Shown here: positions 7,768 to 16,737 of the stretch, piece by piece | Layout of the letters: every line of letters begins with the position of its first letter | How positions within the stretch are numbered: the first letter of the stretch is position 1 | DNA from: UBA8914 sp034002905 | Lineage (GTDB): Bacteria; Pseudomonadota; Alphaproteobacteria; UBA9219 | Reading direction: 5' to 3' | NCBI GenBank assembly: GCA_034002905.1 | Contig: JAVEZQ010000001.1 | Location: 186,001 to 250,000, forward strand | Length of the DNA: 64,000 nucleotides | Notes under the pieces: model-generated | Told to the model about the DNA's origin: nothing | Seen by the model: only the letters and a program-made list of their open reading frames with translations | Database searches by the model: none | Made by a program: the position numbers and the translations under genes

Positions 7768-10408
7768 TCGCCAGCCTCTTTAGGACAGCGATTTTAGAAA
7801 AAATCTTACTCAGCGAAACACCTGTTGGGCAAAGGTTCTCGCACGGAACATCTTTTACACAATCCCCACATCTTTCCGTGAAGGCCTTTGCTGCGTCCAT
7901 TTTGTTTTCCTTGAGCATTCTAATGAACCCGCGCGGCGAGCATACCTCCGCATGGGTTTCTGCATACTGAGAACAGTCTGCCATACACAATCCACAATGG
8001 GAGCATTTTATGATTTGAGCATCTATATCCGCATGACCGGTTGGGCTTCTCTCTGCCAATGAGCAATCAAGAAAGTTTAGCATCCCCGGAGCATTGCTTA
8101 TTCGCGCACGGTCTTCGTAAACTGGATTGTTGCCGTCTTCGAGGTGTTTGAGTAATTCGCTTTCAATGTTGTCTTGTGTGCGAATGCTATCCGAAGCGAA
8201 AATAGTTCTTTCGCCTTTTTCTCCTACAAACCTGATAGATACTAAGCGATCCCCTAACTGCGAACTAATTTTTTTAGAGACGTCAGCTGCGTTTTCGATG
8301 TTGTCATAAAACACAACGGTGTTATCTTTTGGCATTAGAATAAAGTCAGTCGAGAACCCACATATGGCATCAGCTGATTTGATGTCATGATATGACACGA
8401 TCAAGGCTTCCTTGCGGGAAGAAGCATACGGCGTCGTAAATATCGCTGAGCACTCCATTGAAGGAACGCATTTATCAATGGATGCAATGACATCGGCATC
8501 ATTATAGGCAACAAAGAAAGCTTGCCCATCATGGTAATATGTAGCCATCACTTGCTTCTCAATTTTTTTATAGCCTTCCAAATAGTCTGCGACTCCGCAC
8601 TTGCTAGAAGAAAGGAGAACGTATGGAGCCTCTTTGGGCAAAGGGAATGCTTTTAAGTACAAATTTTCGACTTTGCTGTTTCCCTGTGTTTTTAGCAACA
8701 TAGAAACCAAATTGTAGTTTGAAACATTCTTGAGAACCTTCTTTCCCACAACACTCGTAATGCCATCTCTGCAAATCTCTGCCCCCATGAGCAGGTCTCT
8801 GCCTTTGTAAAGATGCGGAGACAGATTTGGAATGTTGTCTCTAAAGAAAGCTAAGCATGATGTATTAATTACAGGGGTTATCGGCAAAACCAATTTGGTT
8901 TCGTCAAGCGATCTTTGGATTTCAGCCACTGTTTTGTCAGCCGGAATACTCAGGACGCCGTTTAAGGCTTCTTCTTCCAATTTATCCGATGACTGTTTAT
9001 TCTCTCTTCTAACGCCACTTTTCCTAATTTCAGCATCCAAAAGTTCTCCGCGTTTTTCGTCGGCGACTAGTTTTCCTGCTGCCAAATTGGAGGCAGGGTC
9101 AAAAAAAGACATAACTTTTTTGATCTGATCAATGGTTTCTTTTTTCTCAAAAAGAACAGCAATATCTCTTTTTTCTTCTCCGCTCCCATGCTCCCCGCTC
9201 AAGGCCCCTCCATTAAGATGTGTAAACTCAAGAACTTTGAACCAAAAAACCTGAAGCTTGTTAAGATCGTCGACACTGTCAGGATTATAAAATATTGTCG
9301 GGTGTATATTACCGTCTCCAGCATGAAAGGTATTCATGATGGGCACGTTAAGCTCATCGCCAAGGCTGTATATATGATCAAGGCAATCTTTCAACCTTGT
9401 TCTTGGAACAACGGCATCAAATAGGAAATAACACTTTTTTCCGCTCGTCTCTATTGTGTATGATACGTTCTTCTTAACGAGGCTTGCTCTTTTAGCCATT
9501 AACTCGGACGGAACAGAAGATTTCTCCCATGATGATGCATGTTTTTTTATGAGAGAATCTATGCGGGGAGCAATTTCATCTATATAATTTTTCCCACCAC
9601 GGATTGAACAAATCAATGTGGCTGATTTGTTCTTGGTGACTCCCGGAATATAGGGCGATGTTGACATGTCCATCGCAGAGAACATGATGCCTTGTTGGAA
9701 AGATTCGACAATCATATTGGTAGCTTGTTCGGTGCTATCACATTGGATTAACCAGACCAAGCTATGCGGAGGGCGTGGAATCGCCCTGATTTTTGCTGCC
9801 AAAATCACGCCCAAGGTTCCTTGCGATCCAACAATAACATTTTTAAGTGAAGACGCTGTGCTGTAAGGAGCCAAAGATCCCATCTTTACTGTCTTTTTAT
9901 ATTTTGGAATGTAGAAATCAACTTCCTCTATATATGAAGAGGTAACCCCGTATTGGTAACAATGAGGGCCTCCGGCATTCGTTGCTATGTTGCCGCCTAT
10001 GGTGCTTACCCGAAAACTTGCTGGGTCAGGCGGATAAAAAAGATCGCAGGTTTCAAGTTTTTTGTGAACTTCTTCGGTGCGAGTTCCAACGCTTACCGAA
10101 AACACTCCGTTTGGCTCTTCTCTTGGAGGTGATGAACAAAGTTTAGTTACAATAACTTGAATTTCACCTTCATTAGGAACTGATGATCCAGAATATCCTG
10201 TCCCGGAGGCTCTAATCCTATAAGGAAGGCCTTTGTCACCTAATAAGCGGAGCACATACAACAACTCTTCTTCTGTTTTTGGCTCAACACACAAAGCAGA
10301 TCTGCGATCCGTCAGATAGGCGTCTCTTCCATATATATAGCCGTCCGTCGAGCAAACGATCCCATTTTTTTCAAGGACAGAAAATAAGTTTTCCATTGTG
10401 ACCGCCAT
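7760..10408 (-). CDS. GlcD-type FAD-linked oxidase fused to a C-terminal 4Fe-4S domain
   Basis: An 882-residue flavoprotein. Residues about 1-460 are an FAD_binding_4/FAD-oxidase_C module like D-lactate dehydrogenase or glycolate oxidase GlcD, with FAD-binding RASGTGYSG, PPDPAS..TIGGNIATNAGG, FHAGDGNIHP and GEHGSGEEK. Residues about 780-880 hold two clusters of cysteines (CSHCGLCMADC...C and CGDC...C...CPTG) typical of a GlcF-like ferredoxin domain. The roughly 300 residues between are not recognisable. It probably oxidises a D-2-hydroxy acid and passes electrons through the iron-sulfur clusters to a membrane acceptor. The true substrate in this cluster is unknown. Confidence 0.85.
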   Translation of the reverse strand: MAVTMENLFSVLEKNGIVCSTDGYIYGRDAYLTDRRSALCVEPKTEEELLYVLRLLGDKGLPYRIRASGTGYSGSSVPNEGEIQVIVTKLCSSPPREEPNGVFSVSVGTRTEEVHKKLETCDLFYPPDPASFRVSTIGGNIATNAGGPHCYQYGVTSSYIEEVDFYIPKYKKTVKMGSLAPYSTASSLKNVIVGSQGTLGVILAAKIRAIPRPPHSLVWLIQCDSTEQATNMIVESFQQGIMFSAMDMSTSPYIPGVTKNKSATLICSIRGGKNYIDEIAPRIDSLIKKHASSWEKSSVPSELMAKRASLVKKNVSYTIETSGKKCYFLFDAVVPRTRLKDCLDHIYSLGDELNVPIMNTFHAGDGNIHPTIFYNPDSVDDLNKLQVFWFKVLEFTHLNGGALSGEHGSGEEKRDIAVLFEKKETIDQIKKVMSFFDPASNLAAGKLVADEKRGELLDAEIRKSGVRRENKQSSDKLEEEALNGVLSIPADKTVAEIQRSLDETKLVLPITPVINTSCLAFFRDNIPNLSPHLYKGRDLLMGAEICRDGITSVVGKKVLKNVSNYNLVSMLLKTQGNSKVENLYLKAFPLPKEAPYVLLSSSKCGVADYLEGYKKIEKQVMATYYHDGQAFFVAYNDADVIASIDKCVPSMECSAIFTTPYASSRKEALIVSYHDIKSADAICGFSTDFILMPKDNTVVFYDNIENAADVSKKISSQLGDRLVSIRFVGEKGERTIFASDSIRTQDNIESELLKHLEDGNNPVYEDRARISNAPGMLNFLDCSLAERSPTGHADIDAQIIKCSHCGLCMADCSQYAETHAEVCSPRGFIRMLKENKMDAAKAFTERCGDCVKDVPCENLCPTGVSLSKIFSKIAVLKRLANG

Positions 10409-10470
10409 GCAGGAAAATTTCTCAAAGTGTAAGAGGCATCATGCCTTCATCCCCGAATTTCAATACGAGG

Positions 10471-11406
10471 TTATACGAATGTGTTTGTTCTTAATAGCCA
10501 CCGATGGCTTTTCTGAACTTTCATTTCCGAACGCACGCGTTCAGAAAAGCGAGACCAAACCACCGCGCATACGCCAACGGCATCCTCCCAGCACTTGACC
10601 GCAGCTTCTTTTGTCTCGAGTTTATTGGCCTCAAGATCTGTTGTCATTTGGGACACCTTCGTTGCCGCTGCGGCAACGTCTCTCCAACCAAGAGAAGTGT
10701 AATAATCCTCTTCGGTGCGGCCATGGAGAACCGTTATGTGCCGTCCTTGACTCATATCCTCGAATGGAAGGGATATAAGAACGGCATCTCGCATGGATTC
10801 TATCGCATACTTTACAGATTCTTCTGACAACATCCTCGGGCAAGAGTCCCAGGGCAACGCGTTGGGCAAGTGGTCAAGGATATTTCTATATCTTGTTTGG
10901 GCTTCATGAATTGACTGCAGCCACTCTTCTTCGGTGGTTGGCTGCATTTTAAGAGCGTCTAGAATATTTTCATCTCCCCATAACATCCGATGAGAAGCAA
11001 GCCAACCAAGGCCTATTGTTGGGGCTAGTGAGAAACGGCTGTCTTTAAAATTGTCATCAAAAACCTTCGTCGTCAGCGTAAGGGTTGGCCAGCCTACTTT
11101 TTGCGGATCCTTCCATGAAACTGTATACGGATGGCAATCAACCTCAAACCCAAGCCTTCTCTTTGTCAGATCATCCCGGGTTTTTGCCCATAAAGAAGCA
11201 AGCTCAATCCTAAGTTTTCGGGAGCAATTTGCATGGGATACGAAATAGACATTCACATTGGGGTTTCTCGGGTTGTGCTTTCCCCTTACAAAACTGCCGG
11301 TTAAAAACGCGCCCTTTACCAAATCTTTTTTCTCCGCGCAGAAGCCTTGAATTCCGCCCAAAAGATTTTGCTCAATGAGCATTCCCCATTTTATATCTTC
11401 GGACAT
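10471..11406 (-). CDS. Nucleotidyltransferase-fold protein with degenerate metal site
   Basis: A 311-residue protein with a nucleotidyltransferase-fold signature, GAFLTGSFVRGKHNPRNPNVNVYFVS, at about residues 32-57. The GS..RG part matches the family, but the usual Asp-x-Asp that binds magnesium is replaced by Asn-Val-Asn, so nucleotide transfer may be lost. The rest is helical with no motif I know. The gene overlaps the end of the upstream Gfo/Idh gene by 16 bases and has GGGAG before the ATG. It could be an inactive scaffold or a binding subunit, or use a different residue set. Confidence 0.6.
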   Translation of the reverse strand: MSEDIKWGMLIEQNLLGGIQGFCAEKKDLVKGAFLTGSFVRGKHNPRNPNVNVYFVSHANCSRKLRIELASLWAKTRDDLTKRRLGFEVDCHPYTVSWKDPQKVGWPTLTLTTKVFDDNFKDSRFSLAPTIGLGWLASHRMLWGDENILDALKMQPTTEEEWLQSIHEAQTRYRNILDHLPNALPWDSCPRMLSEESVKYAIESMRDAVLISLPFEDMSQGRHITVLHGRTEEDYYTSLGWRDVAAAATKVSQMTTDLEANKLETKEAAVKCWEDAVGVCAVVWSRFSERVRSEMKVQKSHRWLLRTNTFV

Positions 11407-12449
11407 GATACTTTCTCCCAGCTTCTGGTTTGTGAAGATCTAATCAGAGCTTCTGCCGTCAAAATGCCAGCATGGACCTGTTCCATTGGAACCCTGTATG
11501 ATGGGCGTTCACAGCGAACACTTTCTGCGAAATGTGACAGTTCTGTATGTATAGCCCCCTGTCTCCGTCCATCTATTTTAGGCCAGAAGAATATCTCCGG
11601 ATAAACCGCTTGCTGATTTGTCCAATTGTGGACCGCCGGCTCGTTGCGTACGATCCATGTCCCGTCGCTAGTCAGAATTTTACTGTCAAATTGAAAGCCA
11701 AACGGACAGCCGTGCGCTACATGCCAAGCGTTTTGAATAACGGCTTTGGCACCATCATCCCACTCCAATATTCCGGTGACAATATCCGGATGATCCTTAC
11801 CAAGTAAGTGAGAGACGCTAGACATAACTCGAGAAGGAGCGCCGCCCTTAAACCAAATGGCTACATCTATATCGTGTATGCACGCTCCCAAGTATGGATG
11901 TATGCGCCCGTAAACCTCATGAGAGCTAACCTGGAAATGCCGTTCCAATGACATATGTCTCACATGTCTTTCGTTCGATGAGGCAATTTCTTCATGCATA
12001 GTCATGTATCGCGAGTCGAATCTAAGTATCAGTCCGGCAAATAGTTGCTTTCCAGCTCTCCGAGCAAGTTCAATTAGCTCTCTAGAATGTTCAGAAGAGA
12101 GAACGAATGGTTTTTCAACAAGTACATTAACACCAGCCTCCAGCCCTTGTCGCGCGACTTCGTAATGAGTGCTCTCTGTGGTCACTACATCTAGAAGATC
12201 TGTCGGATGGTTGGATAACATTTCTTTCAAATCCTCGTACATCGGGACTTCGGGAGTCGCGGCCTCATTGAGAGATTGCCCGGCATCACGATGAAAAGTA
12301 TCTTGAGCGTGAACAACGTTGGTCGCATGTTGTTTTTTATCTTTGTCACAACAAGCAACAACCTCAACTCCGGGAATCGAGGCCCACGCCTCTCTATGAA
12401 TGCGCCCAAACCAGCCCATTCCCGCGATCGCAACTTTAATCGTTTTCAT
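11391..12449 (-). CDS. Gfo/Idh/MocA family NAD(P)-dependent oxidoreductase (1)
   Basis: A 352-residue dehydrogenase with an N-terminal Rossmann fold (AGMGWFGRIH, residues about 9-18) and the family EKP motif (VEKPFVLSS), whose Lys and Pro bind cofactor and substrate. A catalytic-type His is in HDIDVAIW. These enzymes oxidise or reduce sugars, cyclitols or related polyols. AGGATATTGAGGC lies before the ATG. With the second Gfo/Idh gene of the cluster it points to a carbohydrate- or cyclitol-derived moiety. Confidence 0.85.
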   Translation of the reverse strand: MKTIKVAIAGMGWFGRIHREAWASIPGVEVVACCDKDKKQHATNVVHAQDTFHRDAGQSLNEAATPEVPMYEDLKEMLSNHPTDLLDVVTTESTHYEVARQGLEAGVNVLVEKPFVLSSEHSRELIELARRAGKQLFAGLILRFDSRYMTMHEEIASSNERHVRHMSLERHFQVSSHEVYGRIHPYLGACIHDIDVAIWFKGGAPSRVMSSVSHLLGKDHPDIVTGILEWDDGAKAVIQNAWHVAHGCPFGFQFDSKILTSDGTWIVRNEPAVHNWTNQQAVYPEIFFWPKIDGRRQGAIHTELSHFAESVRCERPSYRVPMEQVHAGILTAEALIRSSQTRSWEKVSCPKI

Positions 12450-12466
12450 GCCTCAATATCCTTTCT

Positions 12467-13624
12467 TTAGAAAAAGGGGTTTTCTAGTTTCAGGGCTCTT
12501 TGTCCTTGATTTCTCTGCAGTAAAACGTTCTTTTTTCCGTCAATCCTGCAACACTTTTCTGCACCGCTACAGCGATCACTATCCAAACGATAGAAAGCCC
12601 CCAACCCTGAAGCTATGGAACGCGCATCATCCGTCAAAATATTTCCTGCGGCTGCAGCGCCGGATGTTGCCTTCATAACACACGGAAAGATGGAGCCATC
12701 CGCTCTGACAAGGCAACGCAGAAGAGATATGCGACACCTATCAAAATCATCTACAGGTGAATTGGGGGTGGAGAGGGAAGGATCAACAAAGTTCGTTTGC
12801 GTCCGCACGAAGTCGTCAAACTCGCTATCCTTTCTCATAAGAGAAATGACCTTTTCTTTCTGAGAAAGCAATTCGTTCTTCCAGGTCTCAGTGAGATCCG
12901 GTGACTGCAGTCGATCTTCAGCGGCATAGTTAGACGAGGGGCAGGAACAGCTCTGTATTCCACATGTAAGACGAAATTGCACATTGATCCGATCTTTACC
13001 AGATGACATGAGCTTCGTCACATCAAACATCGCCTTAGTAAAATCAGCGGCTACGCCCAAGCTTGATTTATTCAGGAGATATCCGATACCTACATTTTTT
13101 ACTCCCGATGAAGCCCATAAATTCAAAACCGCAATGCGCGATTCATATGAGAATGAATTGCCGTTCTTTTGTTTTTGATGAGTTTCCGAAGAATGGGCAT
13201 CCAAAGAAATGCGAACCCAATCCAAAACTGAAGCAGCCTTGTTTCCAGGAAAGGCGGCTCCATTCGTAATAAATCCAAATTTCGTTTTAGGCAAAAGTTC
13301 CCTTAAACGAAGCAAAACATGTTCCGTTGTGTGTTCTCCAACGTTGTAAAGAGATGGTTCGCCACCTCCTGCAATAACAAGTGCTCGAGGCTGGAGTTGA
13401 GCTATCTTGGGAAGATCTTCGTATGGAAACCGAGCCCCATTCCGATCGGAATAGGTGCAATATGGACAGCGCAGGTCGCAACGATCAGTAATATGAAACT
13501 CAACCAACGCAGGATTGATCGTCCCTCCGGTCGCAAGAACCTTCTCGTTCCTCTCGAGTAGATCCAGGTGTCCTAAAACCCTAGAAGGATTTCTTAATTC
13601 CTCAACAATATTGGCATTTTTCAT
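12467..13624 (-). CDS. Radical SAM enzyme with SPASM-like C-terminal cysteines
   Basis: A 385-residue radical SAM protein. The cluster motif CDLRCPYC (C49, C53, C56) binds the 4Fe-4S centre that cleaves SAM, and GGGEP follows in the SAM-binding region. Further cysteines (CGIQSCSC, DRCRISLLRC, GSIFPC, DRCSGAEKCC) suggest an auxiliary SPASM or twitch cluster. Such enzymes modify peptides, sugars or nucleosides. The gene overlaps the preceding Gfo/Idh gene by 23 bases and has AAAGGAAA before its ATG. The 54-codon ORF at the cluster head is a possible peptide substrate, but nothing proves that. Confidence 0.85.
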   Translation of the reverse strand: MKNANIVEELRNPSRVLGHLDLLERNEKVLATGGTINPALVEFHITDRCDLRCPYCTYSDRNGARFPYEDLPKIAQLQPRALVIAGGGEPSLYNVGEHTTEHVLLRLRELLPKTKFGFITNGAAFPGNKAASVLDWVRISLDAHSSETHQKQKNGNSFSYESRIAVLNLWASSGVKNVGIGYLLNKSSLGVAADFTKAMFDVTKLMSSGKDRINVQFRLTCGIQSCSCPSSNYAAEDRLQSPDLTETWKNELLSQKEKVISLMRKDSEFDDFVRTQTNFVDPSLSTPNSPVDDFDRCRISLLRCLVRADGSIFPCVMKATSGAAAAGNILTDDARSIASGLGAFYRLDSDRCSGAEKCCRIDGKKNVLLQRNQGQRALKLENPFF

Positions 13625-14594
13625 TGTATTTTCCTTTGTATGAAGCTATCGCCGCATCAATCAATCGTAGCGATGATATCCCTTCTTTCCCACTGCACAG
13701 ATCAACTTCGTTGTGGCCTCTTGTAACAGAGATAAATTTTGATAATTGTTCCCTGTAAGCCGTAGCCAAGAAGTCTTTTCCTTCATAAACAGCTTTTGCG
13801 TTGAGGCTTACCTTGCAAAAATCGGTTACAGTCAGTTCTCCTTTTGCCCCCGTTATGGTTAGCTTGTTCCTTAAAACATCAGAAGAAAGACTGTGTCTTA
13901 TATGTATTTTTTTGCACTTCTTGTGGGTCATCTCGAGGGAGAAGTCTTGCCAACCTGTTGCAAGAACCTTGTCTCCAAAACTAGCTTTTTGGATCGAACA
14001 GCCCCTTCCTAGAGTCCACAATAGCAAATCGAGAGAATGAGTTCCTTGAAAGCCCAATAGTCCAGTGGAGACCCCATTCCACCATTGACGTTCAGCAGAA
14101 AGTCTTTTGGCTAGCCGTTCATCCGACCAGCTAAGCAGCTTTCCCATAACGCCTGATAGCAATAACTGCTTCATTACCTGATGCGCCGGATTTGAGCGCA
14201 AAACACACCCAACAACAATTTTTAAGTCATTTTCTTGTGCTTTCTTAACGAAAGATTCCCCCTCAGAAGAACTCAACGCCAAAGGCTTCTCGATGAGAAG
14301 ATGCCATCCACGAGCTATGCACTTCTCAACAATTGGGCGATATGTTTGAGGCGGCGTTGCTATGATGGCTCCTCGTAATGTCTGAGGAAAACACTCAAAA
14401 GTATCTACAGCTATAGCTTTTGTTGCTTCGGCCAAAGCATGAGCGGTCTTACCTTGTCTTGAGAGCACATATAAAGGTTCGTGCGGGAGAAGAGAACGCA
14501 ACGCTTTTGCGTGCAGTTCTCCCGCAAAACCTGCCCCAATAAGGGCAAAACCATATTTCTCTTCGGACAAACGCATCACCATTGCCACTATCAC
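13602..14594 (-). CDS. Gfo/Idh/MocA family NAD(P)-dependent oxidoreductase (2)
   Basis: A 330-residue dehydrogenase of the same family as the other one in the cluster but clearly diverged. It has the Rossmann motif IGAGFAGELHA, the cofactor/substrate motif IEKPLALSS, and a conserved His in QGTHSLDLLLW. The probable GTG start overlaps the SerRS stop (GTGA). ATG codons 12 and 18 bases further in are alternatives, because no clear ribosome site marks one. Likely role: oxidation or reduction of a sugar or cyclitol intermediate. Confidence 0.8.
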   Translation of the reverse strand: MIVAMVMRLSEEKYGFALIGAGFAGELHAKALRSLLPHEPLYVLSRQGKTAHALAEATKAIAVDTFECFPQTLRGAIIATPPQTYRPIVEKCIARGWHLLIEKPLALSSSEGESFVKKAQENDLKIVVGCVLRSNPAHQVMKQLLLSGVMGKLLSWSDERLAKRLSAERQWWNGVSTGLLGFQGTHSLDLLLWTLGRGCSIQKASFGDKVLATGWQDFSLEMTHKKCKKIHIRHSLSSDVLRNKLTITGAKGELTVTDFCKVSLNAKAVYEGKDFLATAYREQLSKFISVTRGHNEVDLCSGKEGISSLRLIDAAIASYKGKYNEKCQYC

Positions 14595-15913
14595 AAGTTC
14601 AGGGAGCTCTTGAACGAACGGGTTGGGACGCTCCGCCTCGGCTTAATTTCATCAAAACCCAGGTAAGGCACAAGAACCTCGGGAATCTTGATGCCTCCTT
14701 CTTTGGTTTGATAGTTTTCTATAATTGCAATTGGCGTACGACTTAATGCAACAGCGGTTCCATTAAGCGTGTGAACAAAAGCATTCTTGTTTGTAGCCGG
14801 ATCCTTGAAGCGAATATTAAGCCTTCTTGCTTGATACGTTGTACAGTTGCTAGTGGACGTAACCTCTCCATACTCACCATTCTCTCCTTTTCCAGGAAGC
14901 CAGGCTTCGATATCATATTTTTTATAAGCTGGCGCTCCAAGATCCCCAGAACATATATTCACAACTCGGTAAGGTATCTTCATGTCTTGGTAAATGCTTT
15001 CTTCAAGCTCAAGGATGTCTTTGTGTACCTGTTCGCTTTGCTCGGGCGTAGTGAAAGCAAAGAGCTCAACCTTTTCGAACTGATGAACTCTGTAGAGTCC
15101 TTTAGAGGCGCGTCCAGCCGTTCCTCCTTCACGCCTAAAGCAATGGCTTTCCGCCACGTAAAGAAGGGGGAGTTTTTCGCGGTCAAGTATTTCGTCGGCA
15201 TGCATGCCGGCAACCGCTATTTCCGACGTTGCAACCAGGCTCATATCAAGATCGGACAGTTCGTAAGTGTTGCTTTCGTCCCCACGGGGAGCGAACCCAA
15301 CGCCCTGTAGTATAGAGTTTTTAGCAATGTCGGGGGTATGTAGACAGACAAAACCCCGTTCCATCGCTTTTCTAAAGGCAAAAGACTTAATTGCATGTTG
15401 GAGCAACACGGCTTCGTTCTTTAGGAAATAAAATTTTGTTCCAGCAACTTTTGTTCCTGACTTGAAGTCAATAAGGTCTAAAGACTCTCCTAGTTCAAGA
15501 TGATCCTTAGGAACAAAATCAAACTGCGTCGGATTTCCATACCTTGATATCTCAACATTATCCGCGTCGTCCTTTCCATAGGGAACATCTGCTGACATCC
15601 AATTGGGCAGCTTCATCGCTGAAGATTGATATAATTCACTCGACGTTTTGGCTTGCTCTGTGGCCTTGGCTATCTCCGATTTGAGATCTTTGCCTTTTTG
15701 GACGAGTTCATCGCGCTCCTTTTCGCCCATTTTCTGTTTAAGCTGTTTTGCAACTTCGTTGGCGGAGGCTCTATATGAATCCAAGGCTGATTTTGCCTGA
15801 AGGGACGTTTTATAAAGTTCGATCACTTCGTCAACATCTACCTTGACGTTTCTTGCCTCTACATTCTTTCTCATTTCTTCAGGGTTCTTCAGAACCTCTT
15901 TAATGTCTATCAT
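14591..15913 (-). CDS. serS: Seryl-tRNA synthetase (class II), cluster-borne paralogue
   Basis: A 440-residue seryl-tRNA synthetase: an N-terminal coiled-coil tRNA-binding arm (residues about 1-110) and a class II catalytic core. Motif 2 is FRREGGTAGRASKGLYRVHQF, the serine-site TxE-type motif appears as ATSEIAVAG, and motif 3 is NGTAVALSRTPIAIIENYQ. Usual SerRS features are kept, but several positions differ from the common FRSEAGSAGRD and NGSGLAVGRT forms. It lies within a single-strand metabolic operon with GGAGACGG before its ATG. Known precedents are VlmL (supplies seryl-tRNA to valanimycin synthesis) and the albomycin-cluster SerRS (self-resistance). Either is possible here, as is being the only housekeeping copy. 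Confidence 0.85.
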   Translation of the reverse strand: MIDIKEVLKNPEEMRKNVEARNVKVDVDEVIELYKTSLQAKSALDSYRASANEVAKQLKQKMGEKERDELVQKGKDLKSEIAKATEQAKTSSELYQSSAMKLPNWMSADVPYGKDDADNVEISRYGNPTQFDFVPKDHLELGESLDLIDFKSGTKVAGTKFYFLKNEAVLLQHAIKSFAFRKAMERGFVCLHTPDIAKNSILQGVGFAPRGDESNTYELSDLDMSLVATSEIAVAGMHADEILDREKLPLLYVAESHCFRREGGTAGRASKGLYRVHQFEKVELFAFTTPEQSEQVHKDILELEESIYQDMKIPYRVVNICSGDLGAPAYKKYDIEAWLPGKGENGEYGEVTSTSNCTTYQARRLNIRFKDPATNKNAFVHTLNGTAVALSRTPIAIIENYQTKEGGIKIPEVLVPYLGFDEIKPRRSVPTRSFKSSLNL

Positions 15914-15952
15914 TTGCCGTCTCCTTGATTGGGGTTAAGTGGGTTGTGATTT

Positions 15953-16696
15953 CTATCTTAGCGAGCAATTCATCACCCAGAAAAGTGGGATGCGCGAGCT
16001 CTTCTCGGACAAAACCGGATGTTTAGAAAAGTCTTCTTTACTTGGGGCCGGTTCGAACATCTTGACGACATTAAATCCGGCATCATGAAGCCAGTTGTAG
16101 TATGTTGACATGGTTCTATGGAAACAGCTGACGTTTGCGACGACTAGGTTTCCATTTTCGTCCTCCCAGTTACGCCTGACTTCACGTTCACCCAAATATC
16201 CATCAAGCCTGTAATACAAGTACTTCCAAGCACCTTCCGAGCGTTCTTTTACCCATTCACCCAAATTTTTCACGGGATGTGGAATGGAAAGAATTAACTG
16301 CCCCTTGGGCTTTAAGGTGTTTTTAAAGAGCGCAAATGCCTCAGGCACATCAGATATATGGTCGACAACGTTCAAACAAACGAGTGTGTCGACGCCGCGA
16401 AGTTCTTCGACTTCATTAAGTGAAGAAATAAAACGCATCCTTTTAAACTCGTTTAAGGGCGTGCGTTTTTTTAGCACATCCCTCATTTCTTCAGTAGGCT
16501 CATACGCGATCACATTGTGCCCCAATCCATGAAACAGGCGTGCGGTCGTGCCGCTACCTGCGCCAAAATCCAATATGGTTCTTTTGGGTTCATTTGTGAC
16601 AAGCGAAACAACCAAATCGTCAATCAGCATGGCTGGGAAAGAAGAGGCATCCCTTTCCTTGTCATAAATGGCTGCGATGTTTTTCCACGGATTCAT
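15953..16696 (-). CDS. Class I SAM-dependent methyltransferase
   Basis: A 247-residue methyltransferase with SAM motif I at about 41-50 (LDFGAGSGTTAR), an acidic residue after beta-2 (AYEPTEEM), and the motif IV-like VCLNVVDHI. It resembles UbiE/Methyltransf_11 small-molecule methylases. GGAGACAATGA precedes the ATG. It sits between the carbamoyltransferase and SerRS genes on the same strand, so it probably methylates a pathway intermediate. N-, O- or C-methylation cannot be told apart. Confidence 0.8.
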   Translation of the reverse strand: MNPWKNIAAIYDKERDASSFPAMLIDDLVVSLVTNEPKRTILDFGAGSGTTARLFHGLGHNVIAYEPTEEMRDVLKKRTPLNEFKRMRFISSLNEVEELRGVDTLVCLNVVDHISDVPEAFALFKNTLKPKGQLILSIPHPVKNLGEWVKERSEGAWKYLYYRLDGYLGEREVRRNWEDENGNLVVANVSCFHRTMSTYYNWLHDAGFNVVKMFEPAPSKEDFSKHPVLSEKSSRIPLFWVMNCSLR

Positions 16697-16737
16697 TCAT
16701 TGTCTCCATATTCTGAAATCAGCTAGGGCACGCAGGG

